A DNA stretch of 58,854 bases from Nostoc sp. CHAB 5836 (GTDB lineage Bacteria > Cyanobacteriota > Cyanobacteriia > Cyanobacteriales > Nostocaceae), in the NCBI RefSeq assembly GCF_020829445.1, contig NZ_JAIVFV010000026.1:1-58854 (forward strand), read 5' to 3'. Shown here one piece after another: positions 9,371 to 18,309 of this stretch. How positions within the stretch are numbered: the stretch's first letter is position 1; every line of letters starts with the position of its first letter. The position numbers were made by a program, and so were the translations under genes. Under the pieces are notes generated by a model. The model did not search any database. It was not told the origin of the DNA and saw only the letters and a program-made list of their open reading frames with translations.

Positions 9371-10518
9371 TATCCCCCTGTGGCCTTTTTCTTAGCACTT
9401 TTTGGTTCAAAGGGCAGTGCCTTTTGTTCTGTGACTGCTGCTTCTTTTTCCTGAGTTTCTACGATTTTTTGCAGTTCTTCTGGTAGAGGTTCGCGGGAGA
9501 GAAGATAAGTTTGTGCAGTTTGGAAAATATTACCAATCACCATATACATCAGCACCCCAGCTGGTAGGGGGAAAAACAAAAACATCCCAGAAAAGATCAC
9601 AGGGGTGATTTTGTTTACTGTATCCTGCTGGGGATTGCCACCGCTAGAATTTTGCCCAGAAAGCATTTGGCTAACATAAAGGCTGATCCCAAAGAAAACG
9701 ATCATGGCGACGATATCCCAGTGGATTGTGCCATCTGGATCAGTCGCGCCAACCCTACCTAAAGCATCAATGAATAGAAAGCCTTTGTCTGCTGCTAGTC
9801 CTGGAATTGTTCCTTGAATGGTAACTTCTCCCGGCTGTAAGGCTTCCACATTGCCCTGAGCATCAATTTTTATCTTATCTTCCCCTTTGGTGACTTTCCA
9901 ATCAGGAATCAGTTTATTTTCTGGGTGTTCTGCTAAGAGTACCTGAAATGGTTTACCCTCAAGAGTCTGATACTGTATCTTAGTTTGTTCTCCCACAGCT
10001 AATTTGTTACCACTGGGAAGGATTGCAGCCACCTTAACGTGTTCCCCATCCGCAACGTAAATATTTTGAGGAGCAGTGGCAAAGGCTTGAGGTTGAATTT
10101 GTTCGATTTGTTCTGTGGGAACAATTTGCAGGTTAACGCTGTAGTTCACACCTGCGAAAGGCGAACCCCGCAAAGTGGCAAACAGAGCTAATAAGACCGG
10201 CATTTGTACTAGTAATGGAAAACAGCCTGCTAAAGGGTTGCCAAATTCTTTTTGGACATTGACCATTTCCTCCTGCTGCTTTTGCGGATCATCCTTATAG
10301 CGTTCTTTGACTTCTGCCATTCGCTTTTGCATCAGAGGTTGTACAATTCGCATCTTCCGCATATTGCGAATTGAGCCAGCACTCAGGGGATAGAGCGCGA
10401 AGCGGACTATCAGGGTCAAAGCAACGATCGCCAATCCGTAGCTAGGCACTATACCATAGAAAAAATCTATGATTGGCAGCATCACGTTGTTCGAGAGAAA
10501 GCCGATACCAAAATCCAT
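9370..10518 (-). CDS. yidC: YidC/Oxa1 membrane protein insertase
   Basis: 382 residues. Inserts and folds membrane proteins, in cyanobacteria in both plasma and thylakoid membranes. The first conserved block ([19 protein letters not shown]) is near residues 28-46, and the cytoplasmic coiled hairpin with [23 protein letters not shown] near 63-86. A hydrophilic stretch (about 130-255) with Ig-like sequence [18 protein letters not shown] is inserted before the last helices, as in other cyanobacterial YidC proteins. The tail is Lys-rich. Stop overlaps the khpB start. ATG at 10518. Confidence 0.95.
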   Translation of the reverse strand: MDFGIGFLSNNVMLPIIDFFYGIVPSYGLAIVALTLIVRFALYPLSAGSIRNMRKMRIVQPLMQKRMAEVKERYKDDPQKQQEEMVNVQKEFGNPLAGCFPLLVQMPVLLALFATLRGSPFAGVNYSVNLQIVPTEQIEQIQPQAFATAPQNIYVADGEHVKVAAILPSGNKLAVGEQTKIQYQTLEGKPFQVLLAEHPENKLIPDWKVTKGEDKIKIDAQGNVEALQPGEVTIQGTIPGLAADKGFLFIDALGRVGATDPDGTIHWDIVAMIVFFGISLYVSQMLSGQNSSGGNPQQDTVNKITPVIFSGMFLFFPLPAGVLMYMVIGNIFQTAQTYLLSREPLPEELQKIVETQEKEAAVTEQKALPFEPKSAKKKATGG

Positions 10519-10622
10519 TATTCTGAATTCAACCTGAGGTACTGTAAACTGAATCTAATTTATCTAAATACATGATTTATGGGCGACTATCTTTCGCTAC
10601 GGATAGCCGCACATTTAAAAGA

Positions 10623-10700
10623 GGCATTGAGCATTGAGCATCGAGAATTGGTTATTAATTCTTTTCCCTCACTCCCTCACTCCCTCATCTCCCTCATCAC
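10623..10700. repeat. Short tandem repeats CATTGAG and CCCTCACT/CCCTCATCT
   Basis: ATTGAGCATTGAGCATCGAG is followed by CCCTCACTCCCTCACTCCCTCATCTCCCTCATC. On the minus strand the TGATGAGGGAG repeat begins with the TGA stop of the PH-domain gene. Confidence 0.7.
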
Positions 10701-11089
10701 TTGCTAGCAGCGCCACTATATTCGGGATTTTTCGCAGCAATTCTTTCGTTAATGTAGTCATAGACTTCCCGAAACTTGGGAATTGCCCGCAATTCTAAAC
10801 GACTGCCGTTTTTTAGCGTTAACACCATATCTCCCCAAAAGCCAATGCCACGGGGAACTTTGACGACTTTGACAATTTCTGAGTAAATTACGTCAGTGCG
10901 ATCGCGTCCCTGCCAACCTCCGATTACAGTAATTCGGCGATCGGTGATGCGGAAACGCAGCCACAAGGCTCTGACAATTGCCCCAACTGTCAACGGTATC
11001 CCGACAATGGTTAGCCCAATCAGCAGGTTGACAATTAAATCCCCACGATGGGGGCCACCTTCATAATATACGTCTTCACGAATTCCCAT
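10697..11089 (-). CDS. Bacterial PH-domain membrane protein
   Basis: 130 residues. A hydrophobic segment at about 18-42 (DLIVNLLIGLTIVGIPLTVGAIVRALW) precedes a bPH fold (FRITDRRITVIGGWQGRDRTDVIYSEIVKVVKVPRG... then GDMVLTLKNGSRLELRAIP). It overlaps the end of rnpA by 14 bp and sits between rnpA and yidC, a conserved place in cyanobacteria, so it is probably co-transcribed with them. Function unknown; a lipid- or protein-binding membrane accessory of YidC is only inference. The stop lies at the edge of a tandem repeat. Confidence 0.8.
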   Translation of the reverse strand: MGIREDVYYEGGPHRGDLIVNLLIGLTIVGIPLTVGAIVRALWLRFRITDRRITVIGGWQGRDRTDVIYSEIVKVVKVPRGIGFWGDMVLTLKNGSRLELRAIPKFREVYDYINERIAAKNPEYSGAASK

Positions 11090-11498
11090 CGAACACCTCA
11101 GCTTGTGCCAACAACTGCTCTAATTCTTGCAGAAATTGTGGGCTTGCGCACTTAGATTCTGTTGCTGTGGGTTTGACAATGAACACTAGCCGCCATCCTG
11201 GTGATAATTTGGGCAGCAAATTAGATAAAACAGCAGTGATTTGCCGTTTGATTCGGTTGCGAACCACAGCCCTTTTGCTGACTTTTGTGCTTATGGAAAT
11301 ACCAATCCGCGTGCTGGCAAGACGTAGTGATTCAGTTGCTTGTGTAGTCTGGGTGACAGTTTCCAATGAAGGTTTTGTTGAACATAAAGGCTTTAAGGCT
11401 CTCAATGTTAGATAAGAGCCATGACGCCGAATTCCTTCCCGAAAAACTGCCTGGAAATCCTTACGGGATTTTAACCGATTTGCTTTGGGCAAAGCCAC
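11076..11498 (-). CDS. rnpA: Ribonuclease P protein component
   Basis: 140 residues. Protein subunit of RNase P, which matures tRNA 5' ends. The N-terminus KANRLKSRKDFQAVFREG and the basic RNR motif SKRAVVRNRIKRQ (about 85-97) are diagnostic. A Thr/Gln/Ser-rich insertion (about 35-65, TKPSLETVTQTTQATES) makes it longer than the usual ~120 residues, as in other Nostocales. It follows rpmH by 25 bp on the same strand, the classical rpmH-rnpA arrangement. Confidence 0.95.
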   Translation of the reverse strand: MALPKANRLKSRKDFQAVFREGIRRHGSYLTLRALKPLCSTKPSLETVTQTTQATESLRLASTRIGISISTKVSKRAVVRNRIKRQITAVLSNLLPKLSPGWRLVFIVKPTATESKCASPQFLQELEQLLAQAEVFDGNS

Positions 11499-11523
11499 AG
11501 ATGCTCTTTTAGCTTAATATGCC

Positions 11524-11658
11524 CTAAACGCTCAGACGGTGACGTCCCTTTTTTCTCCTAGCCCTAATCACGTTTCTGCCGTCTGGTGTCCGCATTCTGG
11601 CCCGAAAACCAGAGGTTCTTTTTCTCTTACGGCTAGTGCCGCCCAGTGTTCTTTTCAT
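11524..11658 (-). CDS. rpmH: 50S ribosomal protein L34
   Basis: 44 residues, short and very basic: [18 protein letters not shown] followed by [20 protein letters not shown] and RHRLSV. This is the full L34 length. A good ribosome-binding site GAGGAGAA (reverse complement of 11663-11670) sits 4-5 bases before the ATG at 11658. First gene of the minus-strand run rpmH-rnpA-PH-yidC-khpB-DUF177. Confidence 0.97.
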   Translation of the reverse strand: MKRTLGGTSRKRKRTSGFRARMRTPDGRNVIRARRKKGRHRLSV

Positions 11659-11789
11659 ACTGTTCTCCTCTTAGCTGGCTTTTATAAAAACTCACAATCT
11701 CCTACTATATCACTTTATTAGGTAATTGGACATTAGACAATTCCGTTTTGGATTTGGGATTAAATCTAAAATCCAAAATCTAAAATTCT

Positions 11790-12086
11790 TAAACCTCATC
11801 TAAGTTGAGAACCATAGTTTTCGACCTCACCCTAAATCCCTCTCTCAGATATGGGTTACGGTGTATACACAAGTGACTTATTTTGGTCAAAGCGCTCTCA
11901 AACCTAACAAGAACAGCCCCAACTCTTGGAGGGAAGGGAAGCCAATCTTCAAAGCCCCTCTGTGCGTCGGAGAGGGGTTTGGGGAGAGGTCTGCCAAGTT
12001 GTGTATAAACGGTAGCCCAAATCTGGGAGAAGGGGTCGGGGGATGAGGGCAAATCCTTATTCATTAGAGTTGAACTACAGGTTTCA
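11790..12086. repeat. 297-bp element with long imperfect inverted repeats (family R2)
   Basis: The left arm (AACCTCATCTAAGTTGAGAA at 11790, then ACCCTAAATCCCTCTCTCAG, then TTACGGTGTATACACAAGT ending near 11876) is matched, inverted, by the right arm (AGTTGTGTATAAACGGTAGC, AAATCTGGGAGAAGGGG, ending AACTACAGGTTT at 12086). The left arm recurs almost unchanged, reversed, at 45045-45131. Overlapping short open frames are artefacts of the repeat. It occupies most of the rpmH-DUF2808 gap. Confidence 0.65.
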
Positions 12087-12099
12087 AGATCGACGTGGT

Positions 12100-12612
12100 T
12101 TAATTGATGCTCAAAATCCATGTTCCCATGTAGCGCAGTAGTGGCACATCGCCAGGAGAGAGGACTTGACAGTTAAAATAGTAAACTCCGCCGAAGGCTG
12201 GATTTTTCACGTTAGATAAAACTACTTCAACTGGGCTACCTGCTGGCACCGGCTCTTGGGGAAAAATATTAATGAGCTTACCTTCTTTGTCCCACTTCAC
12301 CTCAGAAAGGGGAACTGCTTTGCCTTTGACTCGAACTTCAATGTTTTTTTGGTCAAAAGTCCCTTTGTAATAATCAGGGTAGGTAATGGCAAATTGACCA
12401 ACTGCCAATTTCATTCTTTTGCCAGGAATCCTCAATATGTATCGATCCCAAGCATTAGCTTGTCCACCAAAATCTAACCGAAAGGGCAGCTGATTTTCGC
12501 TTTTGACGCCGCTAAACAGCGTAAATCCAGGCAAACTTTGCGCCCAAGTTAAGGCTGGTAATGCAGTAACCAAAAAGCTAGTCACGGCTAAAGCCGAAAG
12601 TAAACGTCGCAT
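12100..12612 (-). CDS. Secreted DUF2808 protein
   Basis: 170 residues. A signal peptide (MRRLLSALAVTSFLVTALPALTWAQ, cleavage after about residue 24) is followed by a single DUF2808 domain with the typical NAWDRYILRIPGKRMKLAV, ITYPDYYKGTFD and a VYYFNCQVLSPGDVPLLRY end. The family is cyanobacterial, periplasmic and of unknown function. ATG at 12612; single gene. Its 3' end abuts the R2 repeat. Confidence 0.85.
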   Translation of the reverse strand: MRRLLSALAVTSFLVTALPALTWAQSLPGFTLFSGVKSENQLPFRLDFGGQANAWDRYILRIPGKRMKLAVGQFAITYPDYYKGTFDQKNIEVRVKGKAVPLSEVKWDKEGKLINIFPQEPVPAGSPVEVVLSNVKNPAFGGVYYFNCQVLSPGDVPLLRYMGTWILSIN

Positions 12613-13360
12613 AATCAGGCTTCCTCTACTAAAATATAAATCTTTTATCTAAAATAACTGTGTGTTAGTATTCTTTACTAAACTTTACTACTGACTTCCT
12701 GACAATGGACGTTTAATTGGAATAAAAAGTGCCACATTCCCTAAAGTCGATGTGACGGTAAAATCACTTAGTGCTAGATTTAGCTGGCGTCCAATTTACT
12801 TGATTACCCTTACAGAGTGCTGATTTGATGACTATGTTGGTCAAATTTTGAACTAAATAGAAACACAGTCGGGATTGGATTGTGTTTCCAAATATGTATA
12901 AGTGTATCTAAATTTGAGAATTTTGTTATAAAACTTGAGCCGTGCCATGAGCGATCGCCAGTTAAGTTAGGCTAAATTGATTAAAACAAGTCGTAATCAT
13001 TAAAATTTGATTGGGAAATTATAAAGCTTTCAAAAACTGGTCAATATTACTCTATAAGAAAGGAATACCAAAATTTCTCAATCCCGAAAATAAGCTGAAG
13101 ATAAAGATGCAAAATTTGGGAATCAATTTAGGATGTGCAATACGTAACCCTGTTTGCAACTATCTGAAAATATGACATCTGCGAGCAGCAAAGTCAGGCT
13201 TTGCCTGGAAAGCTAAGAGTGGGAGAGGAAAAATTCAAGGTTCAATCTACAACTAAAAGTCATGGGTGATATTGCTGCGTAAGTGTTATGAGTGCGGCAT
13301 ACTCTCATCTAGACAATCGCTTACTTAGCAGAGATTAGGTATTTATCTTCAGGAGATTTC
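12613..13360. promoter_or_regulatory. 748-bp divergent intergenic region upstream of DUF2808 and pntAA
   Basis: AT-rich, non-coding in all frames, and free of the dispersed repeats found elsewhere. One clear hairpin, GAAACACA (12860-12867) with TGTGTTTC (12881-12888) and a 13-nt loop. It must hold promoters for both divergent genes, but I cannot place -10/-35 boxes or an NtcA site with confidence. Confidence 0.4.
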
Positions 13361-14533
13361 ATGAGAATAGCAGTTGCTAAAGAAATTGAAGTTTGTGAAC
13401 GTCGCGTGGCATTGATTCCTGACGCCGTTACCCGATTGGTAAAACAAGGTTTAGAAGTATGGGTAGAAGCAGGTGCGGGAGAGCGAGCTTTTTTCAGCGA
13501 TCCTGCTTATGAAGCCGCAGGAGCCACGATAATCAGCGATGCTGCCAAATTATGGGGCGAAACAGATATTCTGTTGAAAGTTAGCCCACCGCAAGAGCGA
13601 GAAGATGGACGCTCAGAAATTGACTTGTTAAAGGAAGGGGCTATTTTAGTTAGCTTCCTCAATCCTTTAGGCAATCCGGTTGTGGCACAGCAACTGGCAA
13701 ATCGGAAAGTCACAGCTTTAAGTATGGAGATGATTCCCCGTACCACCAGGGCGCAAAGTATGGATGCTTTGTCCTCGCAAGCTTCATTAGCAGGTTACAA
13801 GGCTGTATTAATTGCCGCAGCTGCGTTACCGAAATATTTTCCGATGTTAACCACAGCCGCAGGGACGATCGCTCCAGCGAAAGTATTCATTATGGGCGCT
13901 GGTGTCGCCGGATTGCAAGCGATCGCTACCGCCAGACGTTTGGGAGCAGTGGTAGAAGCCTTTGATATCCGTCCCGCCGTCAAAGAAGAAGTGCAAAGCT
14001 TAGGGGCAAAATTCGTTGAAGTCAAATTAGACGAAGAAACCGTCGCTGCTGGTGGTTACGCCAAGGAAATTTCTGAAGCTAGCAAACAACGTACTCAAGA
14101 AGTTGTTGCCGAACACATCAAAAATTCTGATGTGGTGATTACTACTGCTCAAGTACCTGGGAGACAAGCACCACGGCTTGTTACAGAAGAAATGGTGGCA
14201 CAAATGAAACCGGGTTCAGTAATTGTAGACTTGGCTGCTGAACAGGGTGGTAACTGCGCCTGTACTGAACCCGGTAAAGATATTGTGTGGAACGGTGTGA
14301 CAATTATCGGCCCCATCAATCTGCCATCATCGATGCCAATTCATGCCAGCCAATTGTATGCCAAGAACGTAACATCGTTGATACAACTGCTAATTAAAGA
14401 CAAAGCTTTGCAGGTAGATTTTAGCGACGACATCGTTGATGCAGCTTGCGTTACCCACGCTGGTGAAATTCGCAATCAACGAGTGCGGGATGCGCTACAA
14501 GCTTTGAATGCTCAAGAACCGGCGGTTAATTAG
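13361..14533 (+). CDS. pntAA: NAD(P) transhydrogenase subunit alpha part 1
   Basis: 390 residues. NAD(H)-binding domain I of the proton-pumping transhydrogenase, which exchanges hydride between NAD(H) and NADP(H) at the membrane. The N-terminus MRIAVAKEIEVCERRVALIP and the Rossmann glycine motif GAGVAGLQAIATARRLGA (about 171-188) are clear, as is RTTRAQSMDALSSQA. Ribosome-binding site AGGAG at 13351-13355, five bases before ATG. First gene of pntAA-pntAB-pntB, the three-polypeptide form. TAG stop is directly followed by a nonamer tandem repeat. Confidence 0.96.
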   Translation: MRIAVAKEIEVCERRVALIPDAVTRLVKQGLEVWVEAGAGERAFFSDPAYEAAGATIISDAAKLWGETDILLKVSPPQEREDGRSEIDLLKEGAILVSFLNPLGNPVVAQQLANRKVTALSMEMIPRTTRAQSMDALSSQASLAGYKAVLIAAAALPKYFPMLTTAAGTIAPAKVFIMGAGVAGLQAIATARRLGAVVEAFDIRPAVKEEVQSLGAKFVEVKLDEETVAAGGYAKEISEASKQRTQEVVAEHIKNSDVVITTAQVPGRQAPRLVTEEMVAQMKPGSVIVDLAAEQGGNCACTEPGKDIVWNGVTIIGPINLPSSMPIHASQLYAKNVTSLIQLLIKDKALQVDFSDDIVDAACVTHAGEIRNQRVRDALQALNAQEPAVN

Positions 14534-14690
14534 GGAGATGAGGGAGATGAGGGAGATGAGGGAGATGAGGGAGATGAGGGAGATGAGGGAGTGAGGGAGT
14601 GAGGGAGAAGAATTAATAACCAATGCTCGATGCCCAATGCCCAATGCCCAATGCTCGATGCCCAATGCCCAATGCCCCATTCCCACTTAC
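14533..14690. repeat. GGGAGATGA nonamers and GCCCAAT heptamers inside the pnt operon
   Basis: About six GGGAGATGA units, then GGGAGTGA units (to about 14606), then GCCCAAT/GCTCGAT heptamers at about 14625-14680. They lie between pntAA and pntAB, with the pntAB ribosome-binding site just after them, so the operon message carries them. Confidence 0.85.
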
Positions 14691-14708
14691 ACAAGGAGTT
14701 TTGATTTC

Positions 14709-15002
14709 ATGACAGAGGCATTACTTGCTGCTTTGTTTGTATTTGTTTTGGCATCTTTTATCGGCTTTGAAGTCATCAACAAAATCCCACCGACTTTACA
14801 CACGCCTTTAATGTCAGGCTCAAACGCGATTTCGGGCATTGCGGTACTGGGAGCAATAGTTGCTGCTGGTGCGAGAGAAACGAATGTGTCCGTAATTCTT
14901 GGTTTGATTGCTGTGGTATTGGCAACAGTCAACGTTGTCGGTGGTTTTTTAGTGACAGACAGAATGCTGCAAATGTTCAAGAAGAAGGAGATTAAGGCGT
15001 GA
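14709..15002 (+). CDS. pntAB: NAD(P) transhydrogenase subunit alpha part 2
   Basis: 97 residues, MTEALLAALFVFVLASFIGF onward, with three predicted membrane helices (about 4-20, 35-55, 62-82). Small membrane subunit that completes the proton channel with PntB. The start at 14709 is set by AAGGAG at 14693-14698; an upstream in-frame ATG at 14637 would translate tandem repeat and is rejected. Its TGA overlaps the GTG of pntB by four bases (GTGA), showing coupling. Confidence 0.95.
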   Translation: MTEALLAALFVFVLASFIGFEVINKIPPTLHTPLMSGSNAISGIAVLGAIVAAGARETNVSVILGLIAVVLATVNVVGGFLVTDRMLQMFKKKEIKA

Positions 15003-16405
15003 GCGACTTTTTACCAACTGGGATTCAGCTGACGTACTTAGTCGCTGCATCGTTATTCATTCTCGGCTTGAAAAAGCTGGGATCACCTGCTACAGCGAGG
15101 AACGGTAATATCATAGCGGCTGTGGGGATGTTACTGGCGATCGCCGCGACAATGCTTGATCAGCACGTGTTGAACTACGAGATGATATTGTTGGGCTTGG
15201 CCATTGGATCGGCAATTGGTGCGATCGTTGCCTACAAAGTCCAAATGACCGAAATGCCTCAAATGGTGGGTTTACTAAACGGTTTGGGCGGTGCAGCTTC
15301 GGCATTAGTCGCTGTTGCCGAATTTTGGCGGTTATTAGATAGTTCTCAGGCGATACCCCTAGATGTGAACATTTCCATGCTGTTGGACGTGTTAATCGGT
15401 GGTGTTACCTTCACAGGTAGTTTTCTCGCCTTTGCGAAATTGCAAGGTTTAATTAGCGGTTCCCCGATTACATTTCCTTTCCAGCAACCATTTAACCTGT
15501 TGCTTCTGGGTGCTTATATAGTAGGTAGTGCCTATTTAATCATCACACCAGATAGCTTACCCATATTCTTGGGAGTGGTTGGCGTTTCTTTAGTGCTGGG
15601 CGTGATGTTTGTCATCCCCATTGGCGGGGGCGATATGCCAGTGGTAATCTCACTGTTGAACTCCTTGTCAGGTGTGGCGGCGGCGGCGGCTGGATTCGTG
15701 GTGATGAACAATATGTTAATCATCGCTGGTGCTTTGGTAGGAGCATCCGGCTTAATCCTCACCGAAATTATGTGTAAGGCGATGAACCGTTCGTTATTTA
15801 GTGTGCTGTTCAGCGCTTTTGGTACAGGTTCTAGTTCTGGTGGTGCTGCTGCTAGTGGTGGTGCAAGTGATCAAACTGTCCGCAGCATCGATCCTGAAGA
15901 AGGAGCGATGATGTTGGGTTATGCCCGTTCTGTGGTAATTGTGCCTGGTTATGGTATGGCAGTTGCTCAAGCGCAACATAGCGTCCGGGAATTGTCAGAT
16001 CAATTAGAAAAAATGGGCGTTGATGTCAAGTATGCCATTCACCCTGTTGCTGGGAGAATGCCGGGACACATGAATGTGTTGCTGGCGGAGGCAAATGTGC
16101 CTTATACGCAGCTGTACGATATGGATGATATTAATCCCCAGTTTGAGCAAGCGGATGTGGCTTTAGTAATTGGGGCAAATGATGTAGTAAATCCGGCGGC
16201 GCGGAGTGATACAAATAGCCCGATTTATGGTATGCCGATTTTGGAAGTTGATCGGGCGAAGCAGACGATTGTCATTAAGCGCGGTATGAGTACGGGTTTT
16301 GCTGGTGTAGATAATGAGTTGTTCTACAAGGATAAAACTACGATGCTTTTTGGTAGCGCGAAGGATATGGTGGCGAAGTTGGTTTCGGAAGTGAAGCAAC
16401 TTTAA
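14999..16405 (+). CDS. pntB: NAD(P) transhydrogenase subunit beta
   Basis: 468 residues. N-terminal membrane part with about eight to nine helices, then a linker with the low-complexity SSGGAAASGGA (about 275-290), then the NADP(H)-binding domain III with VVIVPGYGMAVAQAQ, HPVAGRMPGHMNVLLAEANV and VALVIGANDVVNPAA. Starts with GTG at 14999, with GAAGGAG at 14984-14990. Last gene of the pnt operon; a terminator follows at 16458. Confidence 0.96.
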   Translation: MSDFLPTGIQLTYLVAASLFILGLKKLGSPATARNGNIIAAVGMLLAIAATMLDQHVLNYEMILLGLAIGSAIGAIVAYKVQMTEMPQMVGLLNGLGGAASALVAVAEFWRLLDSSQAIPLDVNISMLLDVLIGGVTFTGSFLAFAKLQGLISGSPITFPFQQPFNLLLLGAYIVGSAYLIITPDSLPIFLGVVGVSLVLGVMFVIPIGGGDMPVVISLLNSLSGVAAAAAGFVVMNNMLIIAGALVGASGLILTEIMCKAMNRSLFSVLFSAFGTGSSSGGAAASGGASDQTVRSIDPEEGAMMLGYARSVVIVPGYGMAVAQAQHSVRELSDQLEKMGVDVKYAIHPVAGRMPGHMNVLLAEANVPYTQLYDMDDINPQFEQADVALVIGANDVVNPAARSDTNSPIYGMPILEVDRAKQTIVIKRGMSTGFAGVDNELFYKDKTTMLFGSAKDMVAKLVSEVKQL

Positions 16406-16457
16406 CGAACCGCAGAGGCGCAGAGGGCGCAGAGTAAAGGAAGAATTAGAGAGTTGG

Positions 16458-16495
16458 CTTGCCTTGGGGGTTGATATTCTCAGGGCAAGTTTTTT
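16458..16495 (+). terminator. Rho-independent terminator of the pnt operon
   Basis: Stem CTTGCCTTG (16458-16466) with CAGGGCAAG (16481-16489), nine pairs including one G-T, followed by TTTTTT. It lies 53 bp after the pntB stop. Confidence 0.8.
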
Positions 16496-16744
16496 GTTGA
16501 GGAATTACCTCATGAAAAAAAGTGGTTTATTATATAGGGCTAGGACTTACGCATTGATATAAAAGTCAAAATAGAAGATATAATTTTCAGCGCTTCTAAC
16601 TTGATTTTTCTATTCCTCACCAAGCGATCGCAACCAACAAAAGGGTTTTATCAAACCCTGAAATAACGTCTTTACGTTGATATATAAGATGATTTGTTTG
16701 TACAGTGCATAATTTCTATTATAAATGAACTATTAAGATATTAA
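16496..16744. other. Intergenic region with a dispersed-repeat end
   Basis: Contains AGGACTTACGCA near 16552, a HIP1 octamer, and an AT-rich leader for the next gene. A copy of the GAACCGCAGAGGCGCAGAG repeat lies just before it at 16408-16432. No gene was seen. Confidence 0.35.
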
Positions 16745-17233
16745 ATGAGTTTAATTACATTAGACGATTGGCGAAATATAGCTATCATCATAGGAACATT
16801 TGTTGCTCTAGTTACCTTGATGAAAGGTATTTACGAATATACGCGTCAACTAGCCCAAAAACGAAGCGAACAGTACGCCGAAATGCGGAAGCGTTTTAGG
16901 GAAAGTGAAGTCATACCCAAACTAATTGGTATGCTTGAGACAGATGACTCAAATTTAGCAGAAGTTTCATGGTCGGAAAAAGTTGAATTACTGGGGTTTT
17001 ATGAGGATATTGCCTTAATGGTAAATTCCGGGATTATAAAACGTCATGTTCCTTTCTATATGTTTGGGTATTATGCTCTCCGTTGTTGGGAAAGCGAGTA
17101 TTTTTGGTATGATGTCAATCGAGACAGCCCATACTGGTCGCTATTTCGGAATTTTGTCAAGGAAATGAAGGCTATCGAAGAACTATTTGTTGAAGACTCG
17201 TTTGTCTTTGATCCCAAAAAGTACCGTTTTTAG
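16745..17233 (+). CDS. Hypothetical protein with one N-terminal membrane helix
   Basis: 162 residues. A single helix at about 10-28 (NIAIIIGTFVALVTLMKGIY) leads into a charged segment (YTRQLAQKRSEQYAEMRKRF) and an aromatic-rich C-terminal half (RHVPFYMFGYYALRCWESEYFWY). The layout resembles DUF4760-type proteins of unknown function. ATG start at 16745 without a strong ribosome-binding site. It stands alone between the pnt operon and the toxin-antitoxin island. Confidence 0.65.
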   Translation: MSLITLDDWRNIAIIIGTFVALVTLMKGIYEYTRQLAQKRSEQYAEMRKRFRESEVIPKLIGMLETDDSNLAEVSWSEKVELLGFYEDIALMVNSGIIKRHVPFYMFGYYALRCWESEYFWYDVNRDSPYWSLFRNFVKEMKAIEELFVEDSFVFDPKKYRF

Positions 17234-17275
17234 TATTTTTTAGTCTGTTACTGAAAATGAAGAGTATTTTAAAAA

Positions 17276-17456
17276 TGCTATCTTCTGACTCTGTTTTCTC
17301 TGCGCCTGAAGTGGTTCGTTAAAAAAAGCGTTGGCGTTCGCGTAGCCTCTCCAAGAGTTGGCATTGCCAAATCTCCACAGTGCGATCGCTCTCTTCATCC
17401 TCTGTGTTCTCTGCGCCTGGAGTGGTTCGTTAAAAAAGCGATCGCTCGGTTCATTT
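17276..17456. repeat. Composite repeat flanking toxin-antitoxin genes, copy 1
   Basis: Two units TTCTGACTCTGTTTTCTCTG...GTGGTTCGTTAAAAA joined by GTTCGCGTAGCCTCTCCAAG...GTGCGATCGCTC. Related copies at 18836-18966 and 19624-19752. Apparent open frames across it are artefacts. Confidence 0.75.
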
Positions 17457-17457
17457 T

Positions 17458-17907
17458 CTAAATTTTTTGCCATTCTCTAGCATCAATAAAAATAGATAGA
17501 TGTTTTTTATTACTTATGGCAATAATAACCTCATGCCCATAATTAGCAACTAAAATAGATTGAGATGCCAAAATTACATCACCATCTAAAGCTTTATTAT
17601 CTGCTGTAGATTTACCTTGATTTCGGACTTTGGCCCATAACTCTGCTGCTTTCAACATAACTTCTGTTGTAATAGGAAGATAGATAATTTCTGACTTGAG
17701 TTGATTAAGTTTTCTAATTCCTGATAATTTATTTGCCCTTAACAATTCCCGTCTAATTTCATAATCTATAATTTCTGGTAAAATAACTTCAAATCCTCTC
17801 TCAAATAGCGTATAAAACCATTCTTGACATTGGACAGCTAGAGGCGTTGCTTTTGGATTAGTAATTAATCCCACAGGTGCAGAATCTAAGATAATAACCT
17901 TGCTCAT
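17458..17907 (-). CDS. PIN-domain toxin (VapC-like)
   Basis: 149 residues. PIN-fold ribonuclease: first acidic residue in VIILDSAPVG (residue 8), a second in PEIIDYEIRREL (about 46), and ADNKALDGDVILASQ (about 103-113) with two further Asp residues, consistent with the metal-binding acid set. As a VapC-type toxin it would cleave RNA. It follows its presumed antitoxin by 6 bp on the same strand. The first gene-sized reading frame of a 3-kb toxin-antitoxin island. Confidence 0.75.
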   Translation of the reverse strand: MSKVIILDSAPVGLITNPKATPLAVQCQEWFYTLFERGFEVILPEIIDYEIRRELLRANKLSGIRKLNQLKSEIIYLPITTEVMLKAAELWAKVRNQGKSTADNKALDGDVILASQSILVANYGHEVIIAISNKKHLSIFIDAREWQKI

Positions 17908-17913
17908 CCTATT

Positions 17914-18240
17914 TTAAATAGAAATACCTTTCATAGATTCAATAATTTCTAAGGTTTCTTGTTGTTCTTCTTGTTCATCTAACTCATTCCATAACTCAAA
18001 TATTTTTTTGATGTTTGTTTTCCTTTCTTGTTGTTTGACGGCATCGCTATGATTAATTTCATTAAGAGCATTTTCCCAGTTATTTAATGATGTTTGTTTC
18101 ATCGTCACGCTTTTACGAAATAGACGTACAAATTGCAATAACTCTGGTAGATATTCTTCTGGAGTTTGTTGAATTTCTAATAATAGTTCAGCGCGGGGTG
18201 TAGTTGATGATTGTGCTGTGAGCGGTTGATTATTGTTCAT
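17914..18240 (-). CDS. Probable antitoxin of the PIN pair
   Basis: 108 residues. The segment ELLLEIQQTPEEYLPELLQFVRLF (about 19-42) resembles the N-terminal helices of DUF2281/VapB-like antitoxins, and the rest is charged and helical with an acidic stretch ELDEQEEQQE near the end, a plausible toxin-neutralising tail. No clear DNA-binding motif. Assignment rests mainly on its position immediately upstream of the PIN gene. Confidence 0.6.
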   Translation of the reverse strand: MNNNQPLTAQSSTTPRAELLLEIQQTPEEYLPELLQFVRLFRKSVTMKQTSLNNWENALNEINHSDAVKQQERKTNIKKIFELWNELDEQEEQQETLEIIESMKGISI

Positions 18241-18309
18241 AAATACCTTGCAAGTAGATAATTTAAAAACACGAGTAGATATTAATCAGTTTTAGCACTG
18301 GTAGTTATA

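Noticed and set aside
11789..12121. Minus-strand open frame of 110 codons before DUF2808
   Set aside because: Lies almost wholly in the R2 inverted-repeat element; the translation is repeat sequence.
13141..13300. Possible tRNA or small RNA upstream of pntAA (GGTTCAATC at about 13230)
   Set aside because: No acceptor or anticodon stem could be formed around the T-loop-like word.
14637..14708. Upstream start for pntAB
   Set aside because: Would translate GCCCAAT repeats; AAGGAG fixes the start at 14709.
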